Below, piece after piece: positions 35,378-46,059 of a stretch of 64,000 bases of DNA. Location: positions 1 through 64,000 of the forward strand of contig JAUNOE010000002.1 of NCBI GenBank assembly GCA_030537255.1, written 5' to 3'. Position 1 is the first letter of the stretch, and each line of letters opens with the position of its first letter. The translations under genes and the position numbers were made by a program. The notes beneath the pieces were generated by a model. That model was not told the DNA's origin. It did not search any database and was given only the letters and a program-made list of their open reading frames with translations. The DNA is from Coriobacteriia bacterium. Lineage in GTDB: Bacteria > Actinomycetota > Coriobacteriia > Coriobacteriales > Eggerthellaceae.

Positions 35378-38300
35378 ATGCAGGCTGCTCCACATTCCTC
35401 CTGCGTACATATCGGTGTTGACGTCGGATCAACCACTACCAAGTTGCTGGTGCTCGATCCCGCCACGCACGAGGTGCTCTATTCGCGCTACAAGCGCCAT
35501 AACGCTCATCAAGCGCAAAGCTTGAAGGAGGCCTTTGCGGAAGTCGCAGAGTTCTTTCCCCAGCATCGCTGGCGCGTTGCTCTGTGTGGCAGTGGCGGTG
35601 AGTCCCTGGCTCGTCAGACGGGCATCCCCTTTATTCAGGAAGTGGTGGCAAACGCTCAGGCGATTGCGCGCCTGCATCCGGAGGTCCGTTGCGCCATCGA
35701 GTTGGGCGGCCAGGATGCCAAGATGGTGTTTTTCCGCAAGGATGAACGAACAGGCCAGCTCACGGTTGCCGACATGCGTATGAATGGCTCGTGCGCAGGC
35801 GGTACTGGTGCCTTCATTGACGAAATTGCCGCCCTCCTCAAGGTTCCTGTGGAGCGCTATAACCAACTGGCTTGCGAGGGCCAAACGGTCTATGACGTCT
35901 CTGGTCGTTGCGGCGTGTATGCCAAGACTGACATTCAGCCCCTGCTGAATCAGGGTGTGCCCAAGACCGACATCGCCCTATCTGCCTTTCACGCCGTTGC
36001 CAAGCAGACCATCGGTGGCTTGGCTCAGGGTTTGAACATCGAGCCTCCAGTGGCTTTTGAGGGCGGTCCTCTGACTTTCAACCCCCGTTTGGTCGAGGTC
36101 TTTGCCGAGCGTCTCAACCTGAGTCCTGAGCAGGTGGTAGTGCCCGAGCATCCCGAGACCATCGTTGCCTATGGCGCCGCGCTTTCCTTGGAGTCCCTGT
36201 TTGCCCAGGAGGAAGGCTTCACCAACGCTGCCGATGCGCTGGAGTGCGTTTCCCGGCTTGATGAAGCTGTGTCATCGGGGCCTTCGGCGGCACCTCTGTT
36301 CGCCGATGCCTCCGAGCGAGAGCGCTTTGAGGTCCGTCACCGTCTGGGTCTGGCACACAGGGAACCCCGTCAAATTAGAACCAAGCGCGACCAGAACCAG
36401 CCCCTGCGCGTGTACCTGGGTATCGATTCTGGTTCCACGACCACCAAGTTCGCTTTGATTGACGAAGACGGCGTGCTGGTGGATAGCTTCTATGCCTCTA
36501 ATCAGGGAGAACCCCTGGCCATTCTGAAACAGGCACTCCTTGACATGAATCGGCGCTATCTTGACCAGGGCGTTCGGTTGGACGTCGCAGGCGTGGGCTC
36601 CACGGGCTACGGCGAGTTGCTGTTTGCCCAAGCGCTGCACGCCGATCACCATACGGTCGAAACAGTGGTGCATGCCCATGCCGCAAGTACCTATGTGCCA
36701 GATGCCAGCTTCATCCTGGACATCGGCGGGCAGGATATGAAGGCGATCTGGCTTGATGGCGGCGTCATCACGGACATCGTGGTGAACGAGGCCTGTTCGT
36801 CTGGTTGCGGATCGTTCCTTGAATCCTTTGCGGCAAACCTGGGCATCAAGGTGGGCGACATTGCCGAAGCAGCCTTCCGTTCCCGCAATCCAGCCGTGCT
36901 GGGTAGTCGCTGTACCGTGTTCATGAACTCGTCGATCGTGTCCGAGCAGCGCAACGGCAAGACGCCCGACGACATCATGGCGGGTCTGTGCCGCTCCATT
37001 ATCGAAAACGTGTTTACCAAGGTCATCCGCGTGAACAACCTGGATAGCCTGGGCAAGCGCATCGTTGTCCAGGGTGGCACCTTCCAGAACGACGCCGTCC
37101 TGCGTGCTTTGGAGCAGTACCTGGGTCGCGAGGTCACGCGTGCTCCCTATCCAGGCTTGATGGGTGCCATCGGCGAGGCGTTGATGGTGAAGGAGCAGAT
37201 GGAGAACCGCGACTCGGCCCATCGAACGACAAGCTTCATCGGTTTTGAGGCTCTGGAACGCCTGGATTACACCCAGGAGACGAATTTGCGCTGCCCCTTC
37301 TGCAGTAACCACTGCAACCGCACGCGCACCGTATTCAGCGACGGCACCACCTGGATGACGGGTCATCGCTGCTCGCGCGGCGAAATCTTGGGAGACCCCA
37401 AGGATGACTCGGTGCGCGAAAAGGTGCGTGCTGCACTGAAGCGCGACCAGAGTGTCCCTAATCTGTACGACGTGCGTGAGCGTCTGCTGCTCGAAGACCG
37501 CCCTGTTGTGCCCTTGCTTGCCGACCAGGACATCACCATAGGTATCCCACGTACCCTTGCTTTCTGGGACCGCCTTCCGTTTTGGCGCTCCTTCTGGAAG
37601 AGTTTGGGCTTCAAGGTTGAGGTCAGCGGCCCCTCCACGCGCAAGATGTACGAGCAGGGTCTTTCCGCTGTTACCTCCGACACCATGTGTTTTCCGGCAA
37701 AACTGGTGCACGGCCATGTTCGTGACCTGGTCAAACGTAAAGTCGATCGCATCTGGTACCCCATTTTGACCACCATTCCGTCCGAAAACGCCATGTCTAC
37801 CTCCGAAAGCATGTGCGCCGTGGTGAAGGGCTATCCCATCGTCATGCGGAATTCCGACGATCCGGGTCGGGTGTTTGGCGTGCCGTTGGATGCGCCGCTC
37901 TTCCATTGGTATACCTACGAGGACCGCGACAAGCAGCTTTGCGAATATGTGCAGAAACAGCTCGGTATCGATCCGTCGCTGACCCTGCGTGCTATCAAGC
38001 AGGGCGATGCCGCAATGGACGAGTTCCGCAGCACCCTGGAGGCTTGGGGCGAAAATGTCATCAGTCAGGTGAGGGAGCAGGGTCGCTATGCGGTGGTTTT
38101 GGCTGGTAGGCCCTATCACAACGATCCTTTGGTCAACCACGACCTGCCGCGCTTCTTCACCGAGCTGGGCATTCCCGTGCTTACGCCCGATAGCGTGCCG
38201 GGGCGCAACGAAGTTGACCTGTCCAACTCCTTGATCGACGTGGTGAACAACTTCCATGCCCGCATGCTTTCCACTGCCGTAATTTCGGCGCGCAGCGAAT

Positions 38301-39835
38301 GCCTGGAGTACGTGCAGATCGTGAGCTTTGGCTGTGGGCACGATGCCTATCTGTCTGATGAAATCATTCGCATGTCCAAGGAGATTTCGGGCAAGGCGCC
38401 TCTGGTGCTGAAGGTTGACGAATCTGATATCCAGGGTCCGTTGCGCATCCGGGTCCGCTCCTTCGTGGAAACGGTGAACGCACGGCGTGGTCTGCCTAGC
38501 ACCAGTGCCCTGGAAGCGGGCGACCTTTCCCTCGAGATTCCCTGTAAGGCTTGCGCTGCCCTTGAGGTGCACGAGCTGTCCGATCCCTATCAGCGCAAAT
38601 TCACCAAGGAAGATTTCAAGGACAAGACCTTGTTGGTTCCTAACACGAGCCATGCCTTCAGCATGCTGATGGCGGCCTCTTTCGCTCGACAGGGCATCAA
38701 GACCGAGGCTCTGCCTATTGGTCGCGAGGAAGCCATTCGTCTGGGAAAGAAGTATGTGCACAACGACATCTGCTTCCCGTGCCAGATTGTCATCGGCGAG
38801 GCCTTGGCAGCACTGGAAAGTGGCAAGTATGACCCTGACAAGGTAGCTATCTGCCAGGGCAAGTACATTGGCGACTGCCGTTTGACGCACTATGCCGCCC
38901 TGACGCGCAAGGCACTTGACGATGCGGGTTATCCTCAGGTGCCCATCGTCACCAATGACGATGTGGACTTCCACAACATCCATCCGGGCTTCAAGATGAG
39001 CTTGGCTTCGGCCATTCGCATTGCCTACACGCTGCCTGCCGTTGACGTGATGGAGGAGCTGCTGCGCAAGATTCGACCTTACGAACTGGAGCCGGGTTCG
39101 ACTCAGGCTGCTTTCGACGAGGGCCTGGATCTAATGATAGATGGCTTGAGGAAAAAGGGCGTTCGCGGCATGCACCGTGGCTTCAAGCAGGCCATCGATA
39201 AAATGTGCGCAGTTAAGTACGACCGTTCGAATCCACGTCCAACCGTGTTGATCGTGGGCGAGTATTTGCTGAACTTCCATCCTGGAGCCAATCACGACAT
39301 CGAACAGTATCTTGAGGACAACGGCCTGGAGATCATCGAGGCTCGCATGACCGACGTTATTCGCAAGTCCTACTTCTACAAGGATCGCCAGGTAAAGGAA
39401 TATGGCCTGAACAAGCCGTTCAGCTACAAGACGATGTTCTCGATTGAAGACAAGTTCTTCGACTTGGCACACGATGCGACGGACAAGGTCGCCATCAAAC
39501 ATCCGCTGTACAAACCCGCAAAACGCATGGACGAATTGGTGAAGGCCTCCGACCCCATCATCCATCACACCTTTGATGCGGGCGAAGGCGTCCTGATTCC
39601 TGGCGAGATTCTGCATCACGCGGAAGAGGGCTGTCGTTCGTTTGTCATCTTGCAGCCCTTTGGATGCCTGCCCAATCACGTGGTGGGCCGCGGCATTGCC
39701 AAACGCCTGAAGGAGATGTACCCCGATGCCCAGATTCTGCCGTTGGACTACGATCCGGACGTCAGCTTCGCCAATGTAGAAAATCGTCTGCAAATGCTGA
39801 TCATGAATGCCCGCACTCTGAAAGAAGGTGAGTAG
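35378..39835 (+). CDS. giant acyl-CoA dehydratase activase (two BadF/HgdC ATPase domains plus C-terminal dehydratase-like part)
   Basis: 1485 residues from ATG 35378 (AAGAGG upstream); the frame is open to TTG 35279, which would add 33 residues but lacks a ribosome site. Two ASKHA ATPase modules: IGVDVGSTTTKLLVLD with MNGSCAGGTGAF and SGRCGVYAKTD, then LGIDSGSTTTKFALID with NEACSSGCGSF and SRCTVFMNSS; the paired cysteines are those that bridge a [4Fe-4S] cluster in HgdC-type activases. Next a Cys-rich segment CPFCSNHCNRTRT and a long part related to CoA-enzyme activases and HgdB-like subunits (IPRTLAFWDRLPFW, DICFPCQI, QPFGCLPNHV). The family uses ATP to push electrons into 2-hydroxyacyl-CoA dehydratases or related reductases. 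No partner dehydratase subunit is adjacent. The exact substrate is unknown. Confidence 0.88.
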   Translation: MQAAPHSSCVHIGVDVGSTTTKLLVLDPATHEVLYSRYKRHNAHQAQSLKEAFAEVAEFFPQHRWRVALCGSGGESLARQTGIPFIQEVVANAQAIARLHPEVRCAIELGGQDAKMVFFRKDERTGQLTVADMRMNGSCAGGTGAFIDEIAALLKVPVERYNQLACEGQTVYDVSGRCGVYAKTDIQPLLNQGVPKTDIALSAFHAVAKQTIGGLAQGLNIEPPVAFEGGPLTFNPRLVEVFAERLNLSPEQVVVPEHPETIVAYGAALSLESLFAQEEGFTNAADALECVSRLDEAVSSGPSAAPLFADASERERFEVRHRLGLAHREPRQIRTKRDQNQPLRVYLGIDSGSTTTKFALIDEDGVLVDSFYASNQGEPLAILKQALLDMNRRYLDQGVRLDVAGVGSTGYGELLFAQALHADHHTVETVVHAHAASTYVPDASFILDIGGQDMKAIWLDGGVITDIVVNEACSSGCGSFLESFAANLGIKVGDIAEAAFRSRNPAVLGSRCTVFMNSSIVSEQRNGKTPDDIMAGLCRSIIENVFTKVIRVNNLDSLGKRIVVQGGTFQNDAVLRALEQYLGREVTRAPYPGLMGAIGEALMVKEQMENRDSAHRTTSFIGFEALERLDYTQETNLRCPFCSNHCNRTRTVFSDGTTWMTGHRCSRGEILGDPKDDSVREKVRAALKRDQSVPNLYDVRERLLLEDRPVVPLLADQDITIGIPRTLAFWDRLPFWRSFWKSLGFKVEVSGPSTRKMYEQGLSAVTSDTMCFPAKLVHGHVRDLVKRKVDRIWYPILTTIPSENAMSTSESMCAVVKGYPIVMRNSDDPGRVFGVPLDAPLFHWYTYEDRDKQLCEYVQKQLGIDPSLTLRAIKQGDAAMDEFRSTLEAWGENVISQVREQGRYAVVLAGRPYHNDPLVNHDLPRFFTELGIPVLTPDSVPGRNEVDLSNSLIDVVNNFHARMLSTAVISARSECLEYVQIVSFGCGHDAYLSDEIIRMSKEISGKAPLVLKVDESDIQGPLRIRVRSFVETVNARRGLPSTSALEAGDLSLEIPCKACAALEVHELSDPYQRKFTKEDFKDKTLLVPNTSHAFSMLMAASFARQGIKTEALPIGREEAIRLGKKYVHNDICFPCQIVIGEALAALESGKYDPDKVAICQGKYIGDCRLTHYAALTRKALDDAGYPQVPIVTNDDVDFHNIHPGFKMSLASAIRIAYTLPAVDVMEELLRKIRPYELEPGSTQAAFDEGLDLMIDGLRKKGVRGMHRGFKQAIDKMCAVKYDRSNPRPTVLIVGEYLLNFHPGANHDIEQYLEDNGLEIIEARMTDVIRKSYFYKDRQVKEYGLNKPFSYKTMFSIEDKFFDLAHDATDKVAIKHPLYKPAKRMDELVKASDPIIHHTFDAGEGVLIPGEILHHAEEGCRSFVILQPFGCLPNHVVGRGIAKRLKEMYPDAQILPLDYDPDVSFANVENRLQMLIMNARTLKEGE

Positions 39836-39836
39836 C

Positions 39837-40490
39837 GTGGCCCGTCCCCGCAACAACGCCCAAGAGCCTCCTGCCACCGAACGTATCATGGCTGCTTTCT
39901 GGCATTTGCTTGAGGACCATGCAGTGAAGGACGTGACCATCAGTATGGTTGCGGCAGAGGCGGGATGTAACCGCGGAACCTTCTACTATCACTTCTCCGA
40001 CATGGATGACCTGATGTTCCGCTGCATCGAAAACGAGCTGATGGGCGATGGCGAAGACTCGTACGCCTTTGCCATTTTCCGCTTGCTGACCAAGCCTTCC
40101 AGCGAGCTTCTTATGGAGCCCGCTCAGCGTCAGATGGCCCGCAAACTGTGCTTGCTGGTGAGCCAGGGCGGCATGGAGATCGTCGACAGCAAGATGAAGG
40201 CGATCATCTTCCGCATGTGGCGGGACATCTTATGCGATGAAGGCCAGGAGCTGTCGTTCGAGTCTCTCCTGATCATCGAGTATTCCGTTAGCGGTCTTAT
40301 TGCCCTGTTCAACCTGGTATATCGCATGGAGACCAAGGGCGAACCCCTGCCCGAATCGGTGGACATGGAGGTGTTCCAGTCCATTGCCCGCATTCAGCTG
40401 GCACGCCTGGCAAGCTGCGAAAACGTGGAGTTGCCCGAGATGCTCATGCGTCTGAAGGTCTACGACAAGTTTCTGAAGAACAAGTCCTAG
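39837..40490 (+). CDS. TetR-family regulator
   Basis: 217 residues from GTG 39837; GTG 39828 is also open, but AGAAGG (39823-39828) fits the later start. The N-terminal helix-turn-helix is seen in RIMAAFWHLLEDHAVKDVTISMVAAEAGCNRGTFYYHF, quoted with family landmarks ISMVAAEAG and TFYYHFSD. The C-terminal ligand domain (about 80-210) is divergent and helical. It starts right after the activase stop and probably feeds back on the dyad at 35239. Its 3' end faces the trp operon with 13 bases between. Confidence 0.92.
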   Translation: MARPRNNAQEPPATERIMAAFWHLLEDHAVKDVTISMVAAEAGCNRGTFYYHFSDMDDLMFRCIENELMGDGEDSYAFAIFRLLTKPSSELLMEPAQRQMARKLCLLVSQGGMEIVDSKMKAIIFRMWRDILCDEGQELSFESLLIIEYSVSGLIALFNLVYRMETKGEPLPESVDMEVFQSIARIQLARLASCENVELPEMLMRLKVYDKFLKNKS

Positions 40491-40503
40491 GCCCCTAAGA
40501 CCC

Positions 40504-41283
40504 CTAGGCTTCGTTGACGGCCTTTACGCATTCGGCGGCGAAGGCGCCAACCGCTGCAGGTGCCTTCGTGCCTTTCTTGGCGATCAGTTTTACGATGGCC
40601 GAGCCGATGATGGCGCCGTCGGCCTTTTGTGCCATGTCCTGGGCAGCTTGTGCGTCCGAAATACCAAAGCCGATGGCAATAGGTGTGTCGGTGACGGCGC
40701 GAATCTGCGCCACGATGTCATCCAGGTTAGTGGTGATGTGGCTGCGCGTGCCCGTGACGCCAAGCGAAGAAACCAGATAGATGAAGCCTTCCGCCTCACG
40801 GGCGATCATGCTGATACGGTCCTTTGAGGTAGGGGCAATCATGGAGATAAGGTCGATGCCTGCCGCCTTGCAAGCTGGCGCGAATTCCCCGCGTTCCTCA
40901 AAGGGCACGTCGGGCAGGATGATGCCACAGATGCCCGCATCGGCTGCCTTTTGGGCGAAGCGCTCGATGCCGTAATGGAACACCACGTTGCCGTAGGTCA
41001 TGAAGACCAGGGCTACGTCGAGTTCTTCGTTGAGCTCTGCTGCAAGTTCGAAAATCTTGTCGGTGTTGACGCCGCCGGAGAGCGCCCGCAGGTTGGCTCC
41101 CTGAATAATGGGTCCTTCGGCGGTTGGGTCGCTGAAGGGGATGCCCAGTTCAATGACGCGAGCGCCCGCTTGGGCCAGGGATCGTACGATGGCTCGCGTG
41201 GTTTCCAGGTCGGGGTCGCCGCAGGTGACGAAAGGAATGAAGGCCTTTCCCTGGGCGAAGGCCGTGGCAAGTTTCTGATTCAT
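40504..41283 (-). CDS. trpA: tryptophan synthase alpha chain
   Basis: 259 residues, a TIM barrel that cleaves indole-glycerol phosphate to indole. Motifs: FIPFVTCGDPDLETT, VIELGIPFSDPTAEGPIIQ (catalytic Glu and Asp), ILPDVPFEERGEF, VSSLGVTGTRS and IGFGISDAQ. AAGGAGAATCTC precedes ATG 41283; 27 bases separate it from trpFB. Last gene of the trp operon. A short CCTAGG dyad between it and the TetR gene is the only end structure. Confidence 0.96.
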   Translation of the reverse strand: MNQKLATAFAQGKAFIPFVTCGDPDLETTRAIVRSLAQAGARVIELGIPFSDPTAEGPIIQGANLRALSGGVNTDKIFELAAELNEELDVALVFMTYGNVVFHYGIERFAQKAADAGICGIILPDVPFEERGEFAPACKAAGIDLISMIAPTSKDRISMIAREAEGFIYLVSSLGVTGTRSHITTNLDDIVAQIRAVTDTPIAIGFGISDAQAAQDMAQKADGAIIGSAIVKLIAKKGTKAPAAVGAFAAECVKAVNEA

Positions 41284-41310
41284 GAGATTCTCCTTGGGTT
41301 CCTTCTCTTG

Positions 41311-43455
41311 CTATTCGGAAAGGTTCTGGCCGCGGTACTTGGCCATGGCGACGCAGTCCTTGTCGCCGCGTCCGCTCAGGGTGATTACCATGATCTGGTC
41401 CTTGGGCAGGGTGGGTGCAATCTTGATGGCGTGGGCCAGGGCATGGGAACTTTCGATGGCGGGAATAATGCCTTCCGTACGGCTCAGGTATTCGAAGGCG
41501 TCGACGGCCTCGTCGTCGGTGATGGCCACGTATTGAGCTCGGCCGGTGTCATGCAACCAGGCGTGTTCGGGCCCGATTCCGGGATAGTCCAGACCGGCAC
41601 TTATCGAATAGACCGGGGCGATCTGCCCGTACTCGTCCTGGCAGAAGTAGCTCTTCATGCCATGGAAGATTCCCAGGCTGCCCGTGTTGATGGTGGCTGC
41701 CGTTTCGAAGGTATCGATTCCACGCCCTGCCGCTTCGCAGCCAATGAGCTTGGTCTGGGTGTGCTCGATGAAGGGATAGAAGGTGCCGATGGCGTTTGAG
41801 CCGCCGCCGACGCAGGCCAGCACGTAGTCGGGCAGGCGACCTTCCTTTTCCTGGCACTGATCGATGATTTCGGTTCCGATGAAGCTTTGGAAGTCACGCA
41901 CAATGGTGGGGAAGGGATGCGGCCCCATGCAAGATCCCAGAAGGTAGTGGGTGTCTTCGATGCGGTTGGTCCATTCGCGCATGCATTCGGACACGGCGTC
42001 CTTGAGCGTGCCCGTTCCTGCATCAACGCCGTGGACCTCGGCACCCATGAGGCGCATGCGATAGACGTTGAGGGCTTGGCGCTCCATGTCTTCGGTTCCC
42101 ATGTATACGTGACATTCCATGTCCAACAGGGCGGCGACGGTGGCAGTTGCCACGCCATGCTGGCCAGCACCGGTTTCAGCGATCAGGCGGGTCTTGCCCA
42201 TCTTCTTTGCCAGCAGAGCCTGGCCAAGGGCGTTGTTGATCTTGTGGGCACCAGTGTGGTTGAGGTCTTCGCGTTTGAGGTAAATTTTACATCCGCCCAG
42301 GTCGCGCGTTATCTTTTCGGCAAAGTACAGCAGGCTGGGGCGGTTTGCGTAGTTGTCCAGCAGGTCCTTGAACTCGGCCTTGAATTCGGGATCGTCCTTG
42401 TAGTGGTTGTAGGCTTCTTCCAATTCGATTACGGCGTTCATCAGGGTTTCGGGGATGTATTGGCCACCGTGGGCGCCAAAGCGTCCGCGGGAAGTGGTGA
42501 TAGAAGAGGAATTCATCGTGTTTCCTTCCGGTGCGTGCGGGGTCTGTTTGTGACGGGGGTCCGATTCGTCCGCTTCGTCTGTCGCGCCTGTTGCGTCCGC
42601 TTCGTCCTGGGTCGCGGGTTGTGACGAGTCATGGGGCCCCTTTTGGGTGATGGGTTCTTCGGTGGGCACGTCCTGGCTCGCCGAAAGGTCTGCTTCACAT
42701 GGCCCGCAGGGCCACGAGTTGGTTTCCTGGGATTGGGCGATCTGCTCTTCGGCTGCCTGTTCTATCGACGCTGCGGCGCGGCTGAGCTCGCGGGTTGCCT
42801 GGGCAAGGCGGGCTCCCTTTTTGGCCATACGCCAGAAGGCGCGCATCTTTTCCTTGCTTTTACGGGCCTTTCCGTTGTCGTCGAGTTCGTCCTGTTCGAT
42901 TCCGCTGCTTACGTCGATTAGGCTGGGCTCACATTGGAGCAGGGCCTGGGCCACGTTTTCGGTGCTTAGTCCGCCGGCGAGTGCGAAGGGGCGCTGTATT
43001 CCCTCCAGCAGATTCCAGTCGAAGTTCTGACCGGAACCCATTCCGCCGTCAAGGAGCACGAAGTCGGCGCTTGATGCGTTGGCGGCGTCCAGATCGGCGG
43101 GGCTGCTTACCTGGAAGGCCTTCCAGATCTCCAGGCCAGGAATGCGCTCGCGCAGTTCTGCGATGTAGGCTTCGTCTTCGGACCCATGAAGCTGAGCGGC
43201 GCTGATGATCCCTTCGTCAAAGAGCATGCCGATCAGCTCAAAGGAGGCATCGACGAAGACGCCTACTGTCTTGATGCGGGGCTTGAGCATGCTGCGCAGC
43301 GTTTCGGCTTCGCCTACGGTGACGGCGCGCTTGCTTTTGGGCCAGAACACCAGGCCCACATAGTCGGGCTCAAGGAAGTTTACGCAGGCGACGTCATCGG
43401 GGTTGCGCAGTCCGCAGAACTTGATCGAGGGCTTTTTGGTGTCGTGGGGAATCAT
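41311..43455 (-). CDS. trpFB: fused phosphoribosylanthranilate isomerase and tryptophan synthase beta chain (TrpF-TrpB)
   Basis: 714 residues in one open frame. Residues 1-215 are TrpF ([12 protein letters not shown] with the catalytic Cys, [33 protein letters not shown] with catalytic Asp, [11 protein letters not shown]). Residues about 215-313 are a polar, acidic linker without sequence order. Residues 314-714 are a full TrpB ([16 protein letters not shown] lysine in [36 protein letters not shown]). The TrpB part has its own ATG (42516) with a perfectly placed GGAAGG, so free TrpB may also be made. Overlaps trpC by 4 bases. It supplies the fifth and last trp steps with TrpA. Confidence 0.93.
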   Translation of the reverse strand: MIPHDTKKPSIKFCGLRNPDDVACVNFLEPDYVGLVFWPKSKRAVTVGEAETLRSMLKPRIKTVGVFVDASFELIGMLFDEGIISAAQLHGSEDEAYIAELRERIPGLEIWKAFQVSSPADLDAANASSADFVLLDGGMGSGQNFDWNLLEGIQRPFALAGGLSTENVAQALLQCEPSLIDVSSGIEQDELDDNGKARKSKEKMRAFWRMAKKGARLAQATRELSRAAASIEQAAEEQIAQSQETNSWPCGPCEADLSASQDVPTEEPITQKGPHDSSQPATQDEADATGATDEADESDPRHKQTPHAPEGNTMNSSSITTSRGRFGAHGGQYIPETLMNAVIELEEAYNHYKDDPEFKAEFKDLLDNYANRPSLLYFAEKITRDLGGCKIYLKREDLNHTGAHKINNALGQALLAKKMGKTRLIAETGAGQHGVATATVAALLDMECHVYMGTEDMERQALNVYRMRLMGAEVHGVDAGTGTLKDAVSECMREWTNRIEDTHYLLGSCMGPHPFPTIVRDFQSFIGTEIIDQCQEKEGRLPDYVLACVGGGSNAIGTFYPFIEHTQTKLIGCEAAGRGIDTFETAATINTGSLGIFHGMKSYFCQDEYGQIAPVYSISAGLDYPGIGPEHAWLHDTGRAQYVAITDDEAVDAFEYLSRTEGIIPAIESSHALAHAIKIAPTLPKDQIMVITLSGRGDKDCVAMAKYRGQNLSE
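42514..42529 (-). promoter_or_regulatory. internal ribosome binding site and start codon for TrpB inside trpFB
   Basis: On the minus strand GGAAGGA (42529-42523) is followed after 6 bases by ATG (42516-42514), in frame with trpFB. From here the product is 401 residues, the usual TrpB length, beginning [18 protein letters not shown]. Confidence 0.7.
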
Positions 43456-44306
43456 GGACGCACTCCTGGATCGGTGGTTTCTTGCATGCGTGACAAGTCG
43501 AGACGAGCTGCCTTTCGGAAAGCGGCAAGCGTCTCCGTCCTGTCTTTGCTGCGCATAAGCGCCTCGCCAACAAGTGCGGCATCGGCCTTCATGTGCGCAA
43601 TGCGGGCGATGTCCTGTTCTACTGAAACGCCGCTTTCCGCAACGAAGAGGCGGTCATCGCCAACTAGGGAGCGCAGGTGCCCCGCATTCTCGAAGTCTAC
43701 GCTGAAGTCGGCGAGCTTGCGGTTGTTCACGCCGATGATGCGAGCGTCGGCCTGGAGCGCCTGCTCGACCTCTCGTTCGTCATGGGCTTCGACCAGCGCA
43801 GCCATGCCGAGCTCGTGTGTGAGCTCGAGGTAGCTTTGCAGGTGTTCGTCATCCAGAAGCGAGCAGATGAGCAGGACCGCATCGGCGCCCATGAGTCGTG
43901 CCTGGTAGATCTGGTATTCGCTCACGGTGAAGTCTTTGCGCAGCATTGGCGCATCCACACTCCGGCGAATGTCGCGGAAGATCTTGTCTGTGCCCAGGAA
44001 CCATTCGGGTTCGGTCAGGCAACTGATGGCATCGGCGCCTGCTGCTTCGTATTCATGTGCGATTGCCAGGTAGGGGAAGTCCGGAGAAATGATCCCTTTG
44101 CTGGGGCTTGCCTTCTTCGCCTCGCAAATAAGCGAAAGGCCTGGTTTGGCCAGGGCGTCGGTGAATCGTTTGCCTTGGCCCAGCTTGCTGCTGCCGTATT
44201 CGGCGGCCTTGCAAAGAAGTTTCAGCTCGCCAAGGCTGATGTGGGCTTCTTCCTGGGCGACGCGCCTGCGGGTCGCGTCTGCGATGCGGTCGAGGATGTT
44301 CGTCAT
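43452..44306 (-). CDS. trpC: indole-3-glycerol phosphate synthase
   Basis: 284 residues, TIM barrel closing the indole ring from CdRP. Motifs: [16 protein letters not shown] (catalytic Lys and Glu region), [38 protein letters not shown] and [10 protein letters not shown]. The frame is open to 44405 but overlaps trpGD; ATG 44306 has AAGG upstream, 13 bases after the trpGD stop. It is not fused to trpF, unlike E. coli. Confidence 0.95.
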   Translation of the reverse strand: MTNILDRIADATRRRVAQEEAHISLGELKLLCKAAEYGSSKLGQGKRFTDALAKPGLSLICEAKKASPSKGIISPDFPYLAIAHEYEAAGADAISCLTEPEWFLGTDKIFRDIRRSVDAPMLRKDFTVSEYQIYQARLMGADAVLLICSLLDDEHLQSYLELTHELGMAALVEAHDEREVEQALQADARIIGVNNRKLADFSVDFENAGHLRSLVGDDRLFVAESGVSVEQDIARIAHMKADAALVGEALMRSKDRTETLAAFRKAARLDLSRMQETTDPGVRP

Positions 44307-44319
44307 TTTGCGCCGCCTT

Positions 44320-46059
44320 CTAGCTGTTCGAGACTTCGACGTAGTGTGCCAGGGTCTCTGCGGCGGCTCCGCTGTCGATGAGTTTCGTCGCAACGTGGAT
44401 GCCATGTTCGAGCGAGGCGGCCTTGCCGTTGAGGTAGAGACCAGCCGCGGAACTCAAGAGCACGGTGTCGCGCATGGGCCCTGTGATTTGTCCTTCGAGG
44501 ATGCCGCGGGTGATCCGGGCGTTTTCATCGGGGTCGCCGCCAACGAGGTCCTCCTTGGAGCAACGTGCAAGACCAAGGTCTTCGGGGCGAATCACGTAGT
44601 TGCGGTAGAAGCCCTTGTGGAATTCGCAGACGGCGGTTTCGCCGGCGGTCGACAGTTCGTCAAGGCCTGCGCGACCATGGACCACCATGCCGTCTTCCAC
44701 GCCCAGTGCAGTAAGCACTTCGGCCAGGGGCTGCACCAGGCTTTCGTCGTAGACGCCCAGGAGGAACTTGGTGGCGCCCGCGGGGTTGGTGAGGGGTCCC
44801 AAGATGTTGAATACGGTGCGAATGCCCAGCTCACGGCGGATTGCTCCGACGTAGCGCATGGCGGGATGGTATTTCTGGGCGAAGCAGAAGCAGAGGCCTA
44901 CCTGGTCAAGGAGCTTTTTGCACAGCTCGGGGTCCTGGTCGATGTTGACGCCGAGGGCTTCCTGCACGTCAGCGGTGCCACACTTGCTGCTTGCAGCGCG
45001 ATTGCCGTGCTTGGCCACTTTCACGCCTGCAGCGGCAATGACCAGTGCGGCCGTGGTGGAAACGTTGAAGCTGCCCGCCTTGTCGCCGCCCGTGCCTACG
45101 ATTTCGAACAAGGGCTCGGGGTATTCCAGGTGCTCTGCCGCATCGCGCATGGCAGCTCCGCAGCCAGCGATTTCGTCGATGGTTTCGGCCTTGGTGCTCT
45201 TGGTGGAAAGCGCAGCCAGGAAAGCAGCCGTTTGGGTGGGGGTAGTCTGGCCCGTCATTATTTCGCTCATGACGGCATAGGATTCTTCGTAGCTGAGGTC
45301 CTGCTTGTCAACGATCTTGAAGATGGCTTCCTGAATCATGGGGTGCTCCTTAGGTGCGGGGGTGTTTTGGTCGAGGTGTTCGGGGTGCTTGCCGCTGCTT
45401 ACCAAAGGGGCGTCCATGCTGATAGCCAGGCCGCTTTGATCGCCTTTCGTTGCTGTGGGATGCAGGGCTTTTGCGCGCTTTGCCCTGCCTGGCTTGGGGA
45501 TGGCCAGGAAGTTGGCGATGATTTGCATGCCGTCGGGCGTCATGATGCTTTCGGGATGAAACTGCACACCGAAGGTGGGATAGCTGGTGTGCTGTACCGC
45601 CATGACTTCGCCATCGTCGGTGAGCGCCGTCACGCGCAGGCACGACGGAAGGCTGTGACGATCGGCCGCAAGCGAGTGGTAGCGCGCTACCTTGAAGCGC
45701 GCAGGCAGGCCACTGAGCAAGATGCTGTCTTCGCGATTGACGAGACTCTGCTTGCCGTGCATCAGCTGTTCTGCGTAGCCGATCTTTGCGCCATAGGCCT
45801 CGCAGATTGCCTGATGGCCCAGGCACACGCCCAGAATGGGGTAGTTGGGACCCAACTTGCGGATGAGGTCAATGCAAATACCGGCTTCATTGGGTCGGCC
45901 GGGGCCGGGGCTGATCACGATGTGGTTCGGATCCAGTTCGGCAAGTTCCGTCGGCGTGATTTCGTCATTGCGGAAGACCCGAATGTCGGGGTCGATCGAT
46001 CCGATGAGCTGGTAGAGGTTGTAGGTGAAGGAGTCGTAGTTGTCGATGATTGCGATCAT
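44320..46059 (-). CDS. trpGD: fused anthranilate synthase amidotransferase and anthranilate phosphoribosyltransferase (TrpG-TrpD)
   Basis: 579 residues. TrpG (about 1-195): [22 protein letters not shown], nucleophile Cys in [10 protein letters not shown], and [10 protein letters not shown] with the His-Glu pair. A Pro/Lys-rich linker (about 196-240) leads to TrpD (about 245-579): [18 protein letters not shown] (PRPP-binding), [21 protein letters not shown], and [10 protein letters not shown]. The same fusion order occurs in E. coli. ATG overlaps the trpE stop by 4 bases, so subunits I and II are translationally coupled. Confidence 0.96.
   Translation of the reverse strand: MIAIIDNYDSFTYNLYQLIGSIDPDIRVFRNDEITPTELAELDPNHIVISPGPGRPNEAGICIDLIRKLGPNYPILGVCLGHQAICEAYGAKIGYAEQLMHGKQSLVNREDSILLSGLPARFKVARYHSLAADRHSLPSCLRVTALTDDGEVMAVQHTSYPTFGVQFHPESIMTPDGMQIIANFLAIPKPGRAKRAKALHPTATKGDQSGLAISMDAPLVSSGKHPEHLDQNTPAPKEHPMIQEAIFKIVDKQDLSYEESYAVMSEIMTGQTTPTQTAAFLAALSTKSTKAETIDEIAGCGAAMRDAAEHLEYPEPLFEIVGTGGDKAGSFNVSTTAALVIAAAGVKVAKHGNRAASSKCGTADVQEALGVNIDQDPELCKKLLDQVGLCFCFAQKYHPAMRYVGAIRRELGIRTVFNILGPLTNPAGATKFLLGVYDESLVQPLAEVLTALGVEDGMVVHGRAGLDELSTAGETAVCEFHKGFYRNYVIRPEDLGLARCSKEDLVGGDPDENARITRGILEGQITGPMRDTVLLSSAAGLYLNGKAASLEHGIHVATKLIDSGAAAETLAHYVEVSNS

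Noticed and set aside
36272-38983. 903-codon minus-strand frame inside the activase gene
   Set aside because: Antisense shadow of a recognised protein with no start signal or domain.
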